Shown here piece by piece: positions 1-10,876 of a stretch of DNA of 64,000 nt (positions within the stretch are counted from its first letter, which is position 1; every line of letters starts with the position of its first letter). The DNA lies in assembly GCA_022575985.1 (NCBI GenBank), contig JAKSXM010000132.1, positions 5,208,001-5,272,000 on the forward strand. The letters are read 5' to 3'. The notes under the pieces were generated by a model. It saw only the letters and a list, made by a program, of their open reading frames with translations, did no database searches and was not told the DNA's origin. The position numbers and the translations under genes were made by a program. The DNA comes from Anagrus nilaparvatae. Its lineage: Eukaryota > Arthropoda > Insecta > Hymenoptera > Mymaridae.

Positions 1-34
1 ATTCTTCTTTGACTTTGTTGGTACTCAAATCCAG

Positions 35-298
35 CTATCCAGAACTGTCAAAACTCTTAGTCTTTACATCGATTATGATATGAAATGGCGGTCTCATATA
101 AACTATACCATCCAATCTGTAAATTTTGTCCAAATCCGGATGATTTTCCGAATAGATTAAAATCGAAATTATTCTAATTTTAAGTCCAATTGAACCCTCT
201 ACCACCTCTCGATTTTGAGATTCACGAAATACCTCCTTATAAATATGTTCCATATTATAAAAGAGGATTGTATCTATAGACGGTTTTAAGAAGGCCAA
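35..298 (-). CDS. Small open reading frame, possible gene remnant
   Basis: An 87-codon frame runs from an ATG to a TAG with no internal stop. The composition is more protein-like than the neighbouring frames: mixed charged residues, an IIIDVKTK stretch near the end, and DLDKIYRLDGIVY in the middle. No signal peptide, membrane span or known domain is recognised. It lies at the window edge, so it could be an exon of a larger gene on the minus strand, a repeat fragment or chance. The frame after the stop still looks protein-like, which would fit a decayed gene. Confidence 0.2.
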   Translation of the reverse strand: MAFLKPSIDTILFYNMEHIYKEVFRESQNREVVEGSIGLKIRIISILIYSENHPDLDKIYRLDGIVYMRPPFHIIIDVKTKSFDSSG

Positions 299-3190
299 AA
301 AGTTAAAAATGGAATTTGTTCACTTTAAAAATTAAGAATAAAATTTTCATGCATATTTTACAAAACAGAATCCATTTTAATATTTTTCACTTTCAAAGTA
401 ATTCAAAGCTTTTTTAAACGATGCATATAGCTAAAAGCTCCTTGAATATTAAAAAAAATCTTTTAAATTCTTTATAAAAATTCTTCAAGTTCTTGAAAAT
501 CCAAGCAATAAAAATTCTAGTTGAGCAATTTACCAACGTAATACACGTATGTACAATGATTTAAAATAATTAAAAAATGTATATACTTACTTATTTTCTA
601 TTAGTAAATACCACAAGATAATAATAAGATAATTAAAATTTATTTGAAAAAATAAGTTTATTTAATATGTATATTAGCCTGGAACTAATAAAAATACAAG
701 ATAAAACTGCAAGCATGAAAAATTTTTATACCTTTATTATATACGTAATCTTTACATGCAAAAAATATCTCGTCAAATTTTATTCAGTGGAGAGTAAACA
801 CACTGAGTAATTTCGGATTTTTCTCTTGGAGGCAATGTAAACCTCAGTTCAAAGCATCCTTAAATAGCTTATCAGTGCTTTTCTAGTAATTTAGTCCCTT
901 AAAATTGCTCTTTCCTAATGGAGAGTACTTACCAAACTCTAAAAAGTAAAAAGTGGTATTTAAACATTTTTAAATTATTAAAATTAAGGCAATAGTATAT
1001 TTCCTAAAAAAATTAATATCCGAGACTGGGTAAGGGGCAAGACCTCCTTCTAAGTAGGTACATCTGATCCATTATTCTCACTACCACCCTTATCTCAAAT
1101 CATATTCTAACCAATCCAGTCCTAAAATTCTCATAAAAATTTATTAGCCCCATACGAATATACCACTAATCCACAACTTTACATAACAATATCATAAAAT
1201 AAAAAAAAATTTCATCAACAATGTAATAAAAAAAAAAAATGAGTAACTTAACACGAATCACCTATGCATATAAATAAAATCATTAAAAAAAGGCAATAAA
1301 AAAAAATAAAATGCATTATTATCATACATGATGCATTTTTTATAAGTTACAAAAATCCCGTTAATTATATATAACCTAAGAAAACGGTAATAATAACACA
1401 AAAAAAAATTCTTTATATTTAAAACATAAAATATAATGTCGATGCATGGATAATAATAATAATAAACATATATAACTGACCTTCACAAAAAGTGCGTTTT
1501 TTCATATATAAAAAATTTTTTACTTTTTTTTTATTCGCTTAAATCATCTCATGCGAAACAACAACTACACTTTTATATGAAATTATTTCGCCCCCTCCGT
1601 ATAATTTATAAATGTTTTTTTTAAACGTCTTTTTTCATTTTTATGTGAAAAAAGGAATATTTATGCACGCGTGAGGAATATAAAGAATTTTTTTTTGGTT
1701 AGATTTTATAGAGATTTTGTTATTTTTACCGTAAGATTTTTTTGCTATTATTGTGTGTTAGATAAAGGAAAAATTATTGTTGAGTTTTTTTTAGGATAAA
1801 TGTTTGATTGCTGTAAAAGATATGTAACTGTTCGAAAATGCAATTTTTGCGTATCTTCGTTTCTGGGAATTTTTCTTTTTTTTTTATTGTATTTACGGTT
1901 TTTAGTACTTAATTTAAATAAGGCAAGTTTATTGTTTTTTTTAAAAAAAAGAGTAATGTAATTTTTACAAGTTTTATGCAATCCAGTATTCAAATTTGTC
2001 GAGAAGTTCAGTGTAATCTATAAGTTAATAATTGTGTGGGCAATTATTATTATATTTCTGCCCCTAAAATTCATATTATGTGATTATTAATTTTTTTATT
2101 GTCCCCCTCCTCAAATTCCCATTAACAATTTTTCTCTTGCGAAAATTTTCTTTTCTTTCCCTTATTAAACATTTTTCAACTTTGGTCTTAAAAAAAATCT
2201 TTTCTGTAATACCCTGTTTTTTTTTGGATGGGATTTCTAGTTAAAGAAAGGGGAAACTTTAGTATACTGATGATTTTAGAAACGTTTTTTTTTTTTGAGC
2301 AAGTTTATAGATAAAATTTTCTCTTTAGCTTCAGTAAATCTGATTTTTCAAGCCATTAATTAGATTTTAACATCCTTTTCCAATAAAAATACCCACGCCC
2401 AGGCAATTCATTATCAGTAAGTCAACAGCATAAAAATGTCATCAGGGGATAAAATTTCTCTATAAATTAAAAATTTTTTAAATCTAGTTTATCACCCTGA
2501 TCCTATTAAAAGGTGCATTCACTTGCTAAAAACCATAGTTCAAGAATGATTTACATTTAAAAATTACAAAAAATAAGATAAAAAAATAATTAACCTTTTT
2601 TTTTGCATATTTTACTCCACTTTAAAAGATAAACACCCACATTTAAAATTCTTATAATAATTCTATTCTTCACGATAATGCGTTTAAACTTAATTGTTTT
2701 GCATAATACAATATGTGAATATCACCTGATTAAAATAATAATTTTTTTTCCCACGCGGGTATTTATTTATTTAAATATGTTTAGAAATTATATTTATGGA
2801 TATAATGAAAAAATATAAAATTAAAATATTATATTGGTAATGTACCTACATTGTACTGACATAATACTCGATTTGATATATTTATATTAGTTTATTAAGT
2901 AGATTATATTATGTCCTATTGTTTAAATAATAAGATTAAAATGTACAAAAGTTTAAAGAATTTTTTTTTAATTTAATTTTCTTATCAGTAAATTGGTTGA
3001 ATTTTTGTTTCGAAATTTTTAAAATTATATTTTTTATCAAGCAGAAAATTTTTTTATTAAAAAATATATTGTTATTATTTATAAGATTTGATTTAATTGA
3101 GATTTTTTTTTTGTAAAAAAATAATTCAATTTTTATTCAGCAATATCCATAGTTTCAATTACTAGAGTGGAGAGGGGTTGTAAGAAAAAC
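299..3190. other. AT-rich non-coding stretch
   Basis: No coding frame or RNA gene is recognised. The stretch is dominated by poly-A and poly-T runs and short A/T microsatellites, for example TAA repeats near 1451-1465. Frames in it, such as the lysine-rich one at 1748-1993 on the minus strand, are low-complexity and look like chance. Confidence 0.6.
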
Positions 3191-3360
3191 CATGCAAAAT
3201 AATAGATGTTTTAATGTATTATAGTCTAAAACCCGTATATTAGGACTTTTTCCCTAAAGTTTTTGCAAGGCTACTTAAATGTGCCATGTAAGTTTTTTGA
3301 TACGCTAAATTCAAAATTTTTATATCTTCATTCTGAAAATTTAACCCTAATATCAAAAAA

Positions 3361-3800
3361 CCGAATTCTTCGGTTGATTTTACAGGCTTCTTCGACATAT
3401 ATGAGCAATTATATATTTTTTACCACTTAATTCGTTCCTGAAATCAAAAAAAAATTTTTTGAAGGCACATCGCTATGACCCGAATTTTCGAGACACTTGA
3501 ACCCCCAGGCACACGAAAATATAAGTGTACAAAGATTAGACGATGGATGCCAAAAAGATTTTTGCATTTTTACGTAAAAAAATCTGTTTTTCAGACCTCA
3601 GCTGCCCGAAATTTTGAAAATCTTTATTTACAGCTCCTCTGATGTTTTTATCTTATCTATTAATTAGTTCCAACATCTACAGCATACAAATAATCGAAAA
3701 AAAGGTTTAAGCGATGGATATAATAAGGGTTTTATCTTACGAATTAATTGGTTAAAAATACATAATTGCTCATATCACAAAAAACTTTCTTTTTTCTCAT
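3361..3800. repeat. Dispersed repeat with internal inverted symmetry
   Basis: Two arms around 3395-3425 and 3750-3785 are inverted copies of each other (TGAGCAATTAT against ATAATTGCTCA, each next to an ACC/GGT and an A/T run). Inside, GATGGATGCCAAAAAGATTT (near 3541) and a GAAGGC(A/G)CATCG block recur, diverged, at 34,790-34,900 and in inverted form at 36,900-37,020. This appears to be a partial, older copy of the family that forms the arms of the large hairpin element at 33,399-37,642. Confidence 0.55.
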
Positions 3801-4133
3801 CAAAATGACAGATTCTTTGTTTATGAGGTCGCTAAATAAGAATCTTTTGGTTGTGACTTTGAAAACATTCTCCTAATACAATTTATTAACCCATAGCGTT
3901 TTTTAAAAATTTTTTCTGCGTATATCATACTTACTCAAATTTCATAAATATTATTGGAATTTCAGTTATTGGGATCATAGATTCAAAATTTTTAGAATCA
4001 AATCCAAAACAGTTTGCCCTTATACCATAAAATTGTATATTTGGTTTTTTTTGACGTATTTTAAAAACGACTAAAAATCATAGACATATATTAATATAGA
4101 TGCAGTCATGTACGGCTGGAGACGTAAAGGTAT

Positions 4134-4226
4134 AAGCTAAAGGACAGACATATATAAAAATACAAGCGTGTGCTCTTTTTTCTTTGTCGCACTTTGCGTT
4201 AAAAGTGTATGTCTGTCCTTTAGCTT
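4134..4226. repeat. Short inverted repeat (hairpin)
   Basis: AAGCTAAAGGACAGACAT at 4134-4151 is repeated exactly in inverted form at 4209-4226, with a loop of about 57 bases. The long loop argues against a microRNA precursor. The ends of a miniature transposable element are more likely. Confidence 0.6.
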
Positions 4227-5229
4227 GCCTTTAAATGCGATTTTACGATATTAGGGGGTCGAGATGCAAAAAATTTAAATCAGCGTATTGAGAAAATTAC
4301 CTAACAATTTAGCCTTGCTCAAACTTTAGAAAAATGTGCATTCATAAGACAAAATTAAAATAAATTTAAATTTTCAAAGTCTATGCTAAAATATGCTTTT
4401 AGCATCTTTTCATTATTTAATACATAACTTCTATTGCACACACTAACTTTTCCGCAAACATCTAGAAAGAAAATAGTAAAATTTCTTTACAATGGCAAAA
4501 AACCAAAGCCATAAAATTAATATAAAATAGAACAATTCGTAACAATTGTGTCCTTGATTACATTACTCAATTATTTTTTATTATTTTTCTATAATCTTAT
4601 TAAAAACAATTCATTTTCTATTGTATACCTTATAAACATAACCTATTATTATTATTATTATTATAAAATATTTACCGTATTACAAAGATCACGTATATAG
4701 TACTTTATTATATTTTTGTAGTAGCACGTGGGAAATATAAAATCTTTTGTTATAAAATTTTTCTCTATATTATAGCGACTAAGTTTTTGTTTATGTGTAA
4801 AATTTTAAATTTACGGATATATTCACCATAGAATTAGTTTATTTAGATATTATACAAAATTTAATGTTTTGTTAAATTATCTTTTATTTTTTATAAAATA
4901 ATTTAAAAATGTGGAAATTTCCTTTTGAATATGACTTTTTTTTTATGCAAGAGATTTTTTGTAAGAAAATATTGATTATGTTTTATTTTATCGTTTTATA
5001 ATAATTTTATGTTGAAAATATAAAAAATAACGGTATAATTAGATAATTTTTATTTAATAGAGGTTCAGAAATGAATAATTTTTTTGTAAAATATTCTCGA
5101 AAGTGAAATGTCTTTGGAATAGTATATAAGTGAGCGCTTGAATCTGTTTCAAAAATGAACTTAGATAAAATTTCGCGATTGTCAACATGGTAATGTCAAA
5201 TTAGATTTTGTCAAAAAAATCGGTTGGGC

Positions 5230-6210
5230 TGCAAATAAAATAACTAAGGATATTACAGTTGCAATGATTACTCAGCTTCAAAGCACACAAACAAGACAAG
5301 AGTCGATCCCCGCAGCTAAAAGAAGTTATTGACTTGATTAAATATTGTCATCAAAAAATTAACCAAAGCCGGCAACGGCCTCAGCTTTATGACCGTCAAC
5401 TAATAAATGCGTTACGTAGAAGAATCTTAGTCTTAATCCAAAATTTCCGTAATAACTCTTGGTTTGATACCGTTAAAAATATAAAAATAAAAGTTCGTCT
5501 TTATATCAAATGACGAAATTGTTAATCTGACTTCGGAACTCCACTTAAAGATGAACATAGTGAAATTAAATTCTTTTCTCCTCATGATAAAGCCAATAAA
5601 ATAGCGTCATTTCTTGTAACAATCATAACTCCGCACACGGATGTATCAGAGCTTTTATTTATTGATGAAACAGATAAATTAGTCGATGAGTTTTTCAATG
5701 AGCCATGCTTCAAGAAAATCGAACCAACGAACATTGAGGAAGTCTTTGATTATTTTAAGAAAACAAAAAATAATAAGGCCTCGGTTGACGATGGTATATC
5801 CAACTTTATAATCAAAAAGCTACCACAGTATTTTCTTGAGTTTCTTGTCGAAGTTTTCAGACTTAACTATTTCCCGATGGGATGGAAAAAAGTAGTCATT
5901 ATGGTAATATGAAAAAATGGTAAAGATCCCTATAAGGCGGACAGCTACAGACCTGTTAGTTTATTAAATACTCTATATGAGTAAAGCTCTTGAAACAATT
6001 TTTTTAAATCGTTTTGAAAAAATAGTAAAAGATAAAAAATTAATTTGTAATGAACAGTTTGGTTTCAAACACTAACACTCTGCAGAACAACAAGTACTGC
6101 GCTTGACAAAACATGTCACTGCTGAATTTAATAAAAATCGTAGAATTGGAGCCGTTTTTCTAGATTTTGCCAAAGCCTTTGGCACAACGGATTCCTATGC
6201 AAGTTGATTA
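5230..6210 (+). pseudogene. Decayed jockey-type non-LTR retrotransposon, reverse transcriptase part
   Basis: Frame-by-frame reading gives a degraded reverse transcriptase. In order there is a linker (PQLYDRQLINALRRRIL), then KTKNNKASVDDGISNFIIKK, a YFPMGWKK segment before a stop, DSYRPVSLLNTL, NEQFGFKH and AVFLDFAKAF. These match conserved blocks of jockey-like elements: the PxSYRPISLL motif, the QFGFRxxHST motif, and motif A with its catalytic aspartate in FLDFAKAF. Several in-frame stops (after RLYIK, after VVIMV, after KH) and at least one frameshift show it is dead. The endonuclease domain and the FADD-box part are missing, so the copy is truncated at both ends, which is usual for 5'-truncated LINE copies with later loss. 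Confidence 0.85.
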
Positions 6211-7000
6211 AATAAAAAATACCTGATTCTTACATTTTTTGAATTTCTACTTTATACATACATTAACTCCATATTAATCAAGAACATTAGAAAACAATTT
6301 TAATAAAAAATTTTCCTTTTCCATACATAATAAAAAAAGCAATAAAAAAAATATTCAATTCAATAAAAAAAGAAATTAGCTCTAAAAAAAAAATATTAAC
6401 TTGTAACTGTGTAATTAATATTAAATACTTATTCTTCTATATTTACATTATTTATATAGTAGCTATTTATTAAAAAAAAAAAATTTACATTAATAAATAA
6501 AAAAAAAAAAAATTGCTAACTTTCATGCATGCAAATTACAGGTGTTAATTTAAAACTAAAACAATATTATAAAAGCTTTCACTGGATACAGTAAATCTCT
6601 CATACTATTTTTTTATTTAATAATAGATAAAAAAAATAGCATGCGAAATTTTTCTGTTTCTTTTGACCGCACATAAATACAATTCTTTAAAAACAATATA
6701 TTTTTATTTTTTAGTTTAATCTTTAATGTAATTTTTCTTTTATACCTGCATGTACGCAATTTTTATTACGATTACATTTTTTTTTTGTACGGGCGATTAT
6801 CTTATAATTGTATTTTTATTTATGTGCTTATTATGAAATTTTTTTTTATTTTTTTGCTATTATCATGTTTAGGTACTAAAAAGAGGTATTTTGTTAATTA
6901 TGTTTTATTGATTACGAAAAATTTTTATGTATTGTAAAATTTGTTGGTAATATTAAAATTTTAAGATATCATGAGTTATTAAGGGGTTCTAGGATTATTG
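6211..7000. other. AT-rich non-coding stretch
   Basis: Poly-A and poly-T tracts only. No coding frame, RNA gene or clear repeat family was recognised. Confidence 0.5.
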
Positions 7001-7004
7001 GGCT

Positions 7005-7245
7005 CAAGTTGGAATGAAAACTCGCAGAAATTGGACTAAAATATTTTTTTTCTCCCGCCCAGTTTTAGTTTTCAAGGTCCAATTTTTGATTTTTGGCAGC
7101 CATTCACGCGTTTTTAACCTTTTTTTTGTAAATTTACACAAAATTTTCTCATTTTCGCCACCAATTTCTTACTTTACAGTGAAAAATATTTCCCTTCTAA
7201 ATTCTTATATGAAATTTTCCGCAGAATTCATTAAAAAAATTTTTT
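7005..7245 (+). repeat. Dispersed repeat, copy 1
   Basis: This shares a collinear, diverged copy with 18,685-18,920. Shared blocks in order are AGTT(G/A)GAATGAA, TTTTTGGCAG(C/T)CATT followed by a G-T-T-T-T-T run, AAATT(T/G)AC(A/T)CAAAATTTTCT, and TTACA(G/T)TGAAAAATATTT. The 82-codon frame at 7014-7262 lies in it and is not conserved in the second copy, so it is not taken as a gene. Confidence 0.6.
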
Positions 7246-7747
7246 TTGTTAAAAGATTCTAGATAACCATTTTCTGTAAAAATTTTGAGATAATTTATCA
7301 TAAAAGGTCAAAAACGTACAAATGGATGCCAAAAATCAAGGATTGTATCTAGAAAGCTAAAAGTTGGTGGGGAGGCCTATTTTTAGTTGCCTTTTCGGAA
7401 AAAAATAGTTTCGACTGCGACCCTTTATACCATCTTAGTGGGCCAGGTTAACGTCGAATCTCTTATACAATATTATTTTTTAGTCCTGTTTTACTCCACC
7501 CCATTGGGACATTTTTGCAATCAGTTTAAAAATTTCTTTTTTTTTCAACTCCTTGTTAAACGAGTATTTTATGACACTATGAATTATTAATTATATTTAT
7601 TAATTTAAAAGTTAAAGTTTATACAAATTAAACTTAGCTATTAAAACCGGAGCCCATAAATACCCATAAATGAAAATATTAGCATTCTTAGCGAAACTTA
7701 TCAAAACAAGATCAATTACTTTTTGTAAAATTGATTTAATAAAAATT

Positions 7748-9680
7748 TATAACCGGTTTGTGTAACTACACAACCAACGAGCATGGAACATGTTCACTTA
7801 TAACATTGATAATAAAGTATCACTTGTGTTCATAAATAAATATTTATATGCAAATATTTATATTTAGATTTTTATTATAGAAATCATGCTGCTTAGACAT
7901 CAAAGTGAATAAAATGAATTCAATTTTCAAATTATTATAGTTTTTTAAATAATATGAATTTATTTTTTATTAATTTTAACAATAAATTCTTAAAAATTCT
8001 GCACCAATGGTCCCTAGGTACTTCTGCACCAAAGGTCTTTAGGGACTTCTGCACCAATGCTCCCTAGGTACTTCTGCACCAAAGGTTCCTAGGTACTTCT
8101 GCAACAAAGGTCTTTAGGGACTTCTGCACCAATAGTCCCTAGGTACTTCTGTACCAAAGGTCTTTAGGGACTTCTGCACCATAGGTCTTTAGGGACTTCT
8201 GCACCAAAGGTCCCTAGGTACTTCTGCACCAATGCTCCCTAGGTACTTCTGCACCAAAGGTCTTTAGGGACTTCTGCACCAAAGGTTCCTAGGTACTTCT
8301 GCACCAAAGGTCTTTAGGGACTTCTGCACCAAAGGTTCCTAGGTACTTCTGCACCAATTGTCCCTAGGTACTTCTGCACAAAAGGTCTTTAGGGACTTCT
8401 GCACCAATAGTCCCTAGGTACTTCTGCACCAAAGGTCTTTAGGGACTTCTGCACCAAAGGTCCCTAGGTACTTCTGCACCAATGCTCCCTAGGTACTTCT
8501 GCACCAAAGGTCTTTAGGGACTTCTGCACCAAAGGTTCCTAGGTACTTCTGCACCAAAGGTCTTTAGGGACTTCTGCACCAAAGGTTCCTAGGTACTTCT
8601 GCACCAATTGTCCCTAGGTACTTCTGCACAAAAGGTCTTTAGGGACTTCTGCACCAATAGTCCCTAGGTACTTCTGCACCAAAGGTCTTTAGGGACTTCT
8701 GCACCATAGGTCCCTAGGTACTTCTGCACCAATGCTTCCTAGGTACTTCTGCACCAAAGGTCTTTAGGGACTTCTGCACCAATAGTCCCTAGGGACTTCT
8801 GCACCAATTGTCCCTAGGTACTTCTGCACCAATGCTCCCTAGGTACTTCTGCACCAATATTCCCTAGGTACTTTTGCACCAAAGGTCTTTAGGGACTTCT
8901 GCACCATAGGTCCCTAGGTACTTCTGCACCAATGCTTCCTAGGTACTTCTGCACCAAAGGTCTTTAGGGACTTCTGCACCAAAGGTCCCTAGGTACTTCT
9001 GCACCAATGCTCCCTAGGTACTTCTGCACCAAAGGTCTTTAGGGACTTCTGCACCAAAGGTTCCTAGGTACTTCTGCACCAAAGGTCTTTAGGGACTTCT
9101 GCACCAAAGGTTCCTAGGTACTTCTGCACCAATTGTCCCTAGGTACTTCTGCACAAAAGGTCTTTAGGGACTTCTGCACCAATAGTCCCTAGGTACTTCT
9201 GCACCAAAGGTCTTTAGGGACTTCTGCACCATAGGTCCCTAGGTACTTCTGCACCAATGCTTCCTAGGTACTTCTGCACCAAAGGTCTTTAGGGACTTCT
9301 GCACCAATAGTCCCTAGGGACTTCTGCACCAATTGTCCCTAGGTACTTCTGCACAAAAGGTCTTTAGGGACTTCTGCACCAATATTCCCTAGGTACTTTT
9401 GCACCAAAGGTCTTTAGGGACTTCTGCACCATAGGTCCCTAGGTACTTCTGCACCAATGCTTCCTAGGTACTTCTGCACCAAAGGTCTTTAGGGACTTCT
9501 GCACCCTAGGTACTTCTGCACCAATGCTCCTTAGGTACTTCTGCACCAAAAGTCCCTGAATCGAAAATATGCTAAGACCATTTCACCCCCCCCCCCCCCT
9601 AAAAATGCCACTTTTTCACCCCCCCCCCCTGCCGAGCCGGACTTTTGCAAATACCTTATCCAATGAACATGTTCCATGTT
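7748..9680 (+). mobile_element. Minisatellite-carrying element with terminal repeat, right end lost
   Basis: The left end reads TATAACCGGTTTGTGT, then a TACACAACC block and CATGGAACATGTTCAC. The same arrangement opens the element at 22,075, and its inverse closes that element at 23,197. The interior is almost wholly a 25-bp tandem array (8005-9550), then two C-rich tracts and a CTGCCGAGCCGGAC block (near 9630), which appears inverted near 22,990 in the second element. The right side keeps only the inner part of the terminal repeat (GAACATGTTCCATG at 9665-9678) and then diverges. No coding sequence is seen, so it is non-autonomous. Confidence 0.6.
8005..9550 (+). repeat. 25-bp minisatellite array, about 62 copies, with higher-order blocks
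   Basis: Units are 25 bp and share CTTCTGCACCAA. They fall into two main types, one with CCCTAGGTA and one with CTTTAGGGA, often alternating. A block of ten units starting at 8206 recurs at 8456 and 8981. The last two stay alike through at least 21 units, giving a 525-bp step (8456-8980 against 8981-9505). One unit near 9505 is shortened. The array ends in C-rich tracts at about 9587-9630. Confidence 0.92.
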
Positions 9681-9690
9681 TAAAAAAATG

Positions 9691-10876
9691 TTTTGTTGAA
9701 TCATTAAGATATCACAAAAAAGTTTTGACAATAAGAAAAATATGACAATAAGACAATGTACTTAGATGAGGTTCACTTATCTTAAAATCGCAGAAATATC
9801 GCGTGAAAATCAAGATTGAGATCAAGTCATTGTTAAGATCTGTAAGAAAGCATTGGTATCGATAAGTATTCAAGACATTTACACAAAAATATTATTTGAA
9901 AAACTTTCGTTTATATTTTGGTCTTATCAAGAATAATACATTTGTAACACTTTTCAGAGGTAGCCAAGATCAAAACATACTCAATTTCCGTGGAAAGTTT
10001 TTCTGGCTGTGGGTTCTAGAAAAAGATATAGGTCAACGAAATTGTCCAATTTTTCGCCAAAAAAATCTCGGGCCATCACAGTCCGCCGTTTACCCGTGCT
10101 TTATTAAAAATTATTTTGGAATAAAAAATTTAAAAGAGATAAATTTTACAGGTTTTTTGCTAACTTAAGTGCTATAGATAAATTTCGAAATGCGAAACCT
10201 TGATTTTTGAAATCAGCAACCTAAATAACGAATAGATAATAAAACTAAACTATTTTATCTCATACAAAAATTTTAAAAAAATTCTTTTTTTAATTACTCG
10301 TAATTTATATTTTCACACACCCAAAAATTTCTTTTTTCTTTTTATTTTATAATAAAAAAAATATTATTCGTTAATATAAATACAATAAGATAAAAAAAAA
10401 AACATAGTTTTTTATTTTAAATTTCACTTTTTATAATAAATTTTTCTCCTTATAAACATCATAATTATGATTATAATGATAAATAATAATAATAATAATT
10501 AGTTTTTGAAAAAAAAGTAAATTTTTCATTGCCATATTAAATATATAATAACTAATTTCAAATAATGTGTGTATTATTTTATACACACTAACAAAAAAAA
10601 TTACCAATATATTTACGAATTTTCTTTTCATAAAATAAAGTACGTGTGTAAGTGAAAGCGTGTGAGAATTTTTTTACGTATGATTTCAATCAATAAAATA
10701 ATAAATTTTTAAATAGATAAAGAAAAAGTTAGATTTTAAATGATGAGTTTTTGAATGAGTTGACATGTAATTAAAAAAAACGTATAATTCAAATTTGAAA
10801 TAAATTATTGACACTAGTAGTAGTAGGTGTAATTATTTCCATGAACATTAATTAATTATCTCTTACTTTTTTTAAG
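9691..10876. other. Non-coding stretch upstream of the LRR exons
   Basis: No convincing exon is seen. The 90-codon frame at 9896-10168 has no recognisable domain and no supporting context. If earlier exons of the downstream LRR gene exist (signal peptide, first repeats), they were not identified here or further left. Confidence 0.4.

Noticed and set aside
8005..9550. CRISPR-like array
   Set aside because: The 25-bp units are directly adjacent with no unique spacers, so it is a minisatellite, and the genome is eukaryotic.
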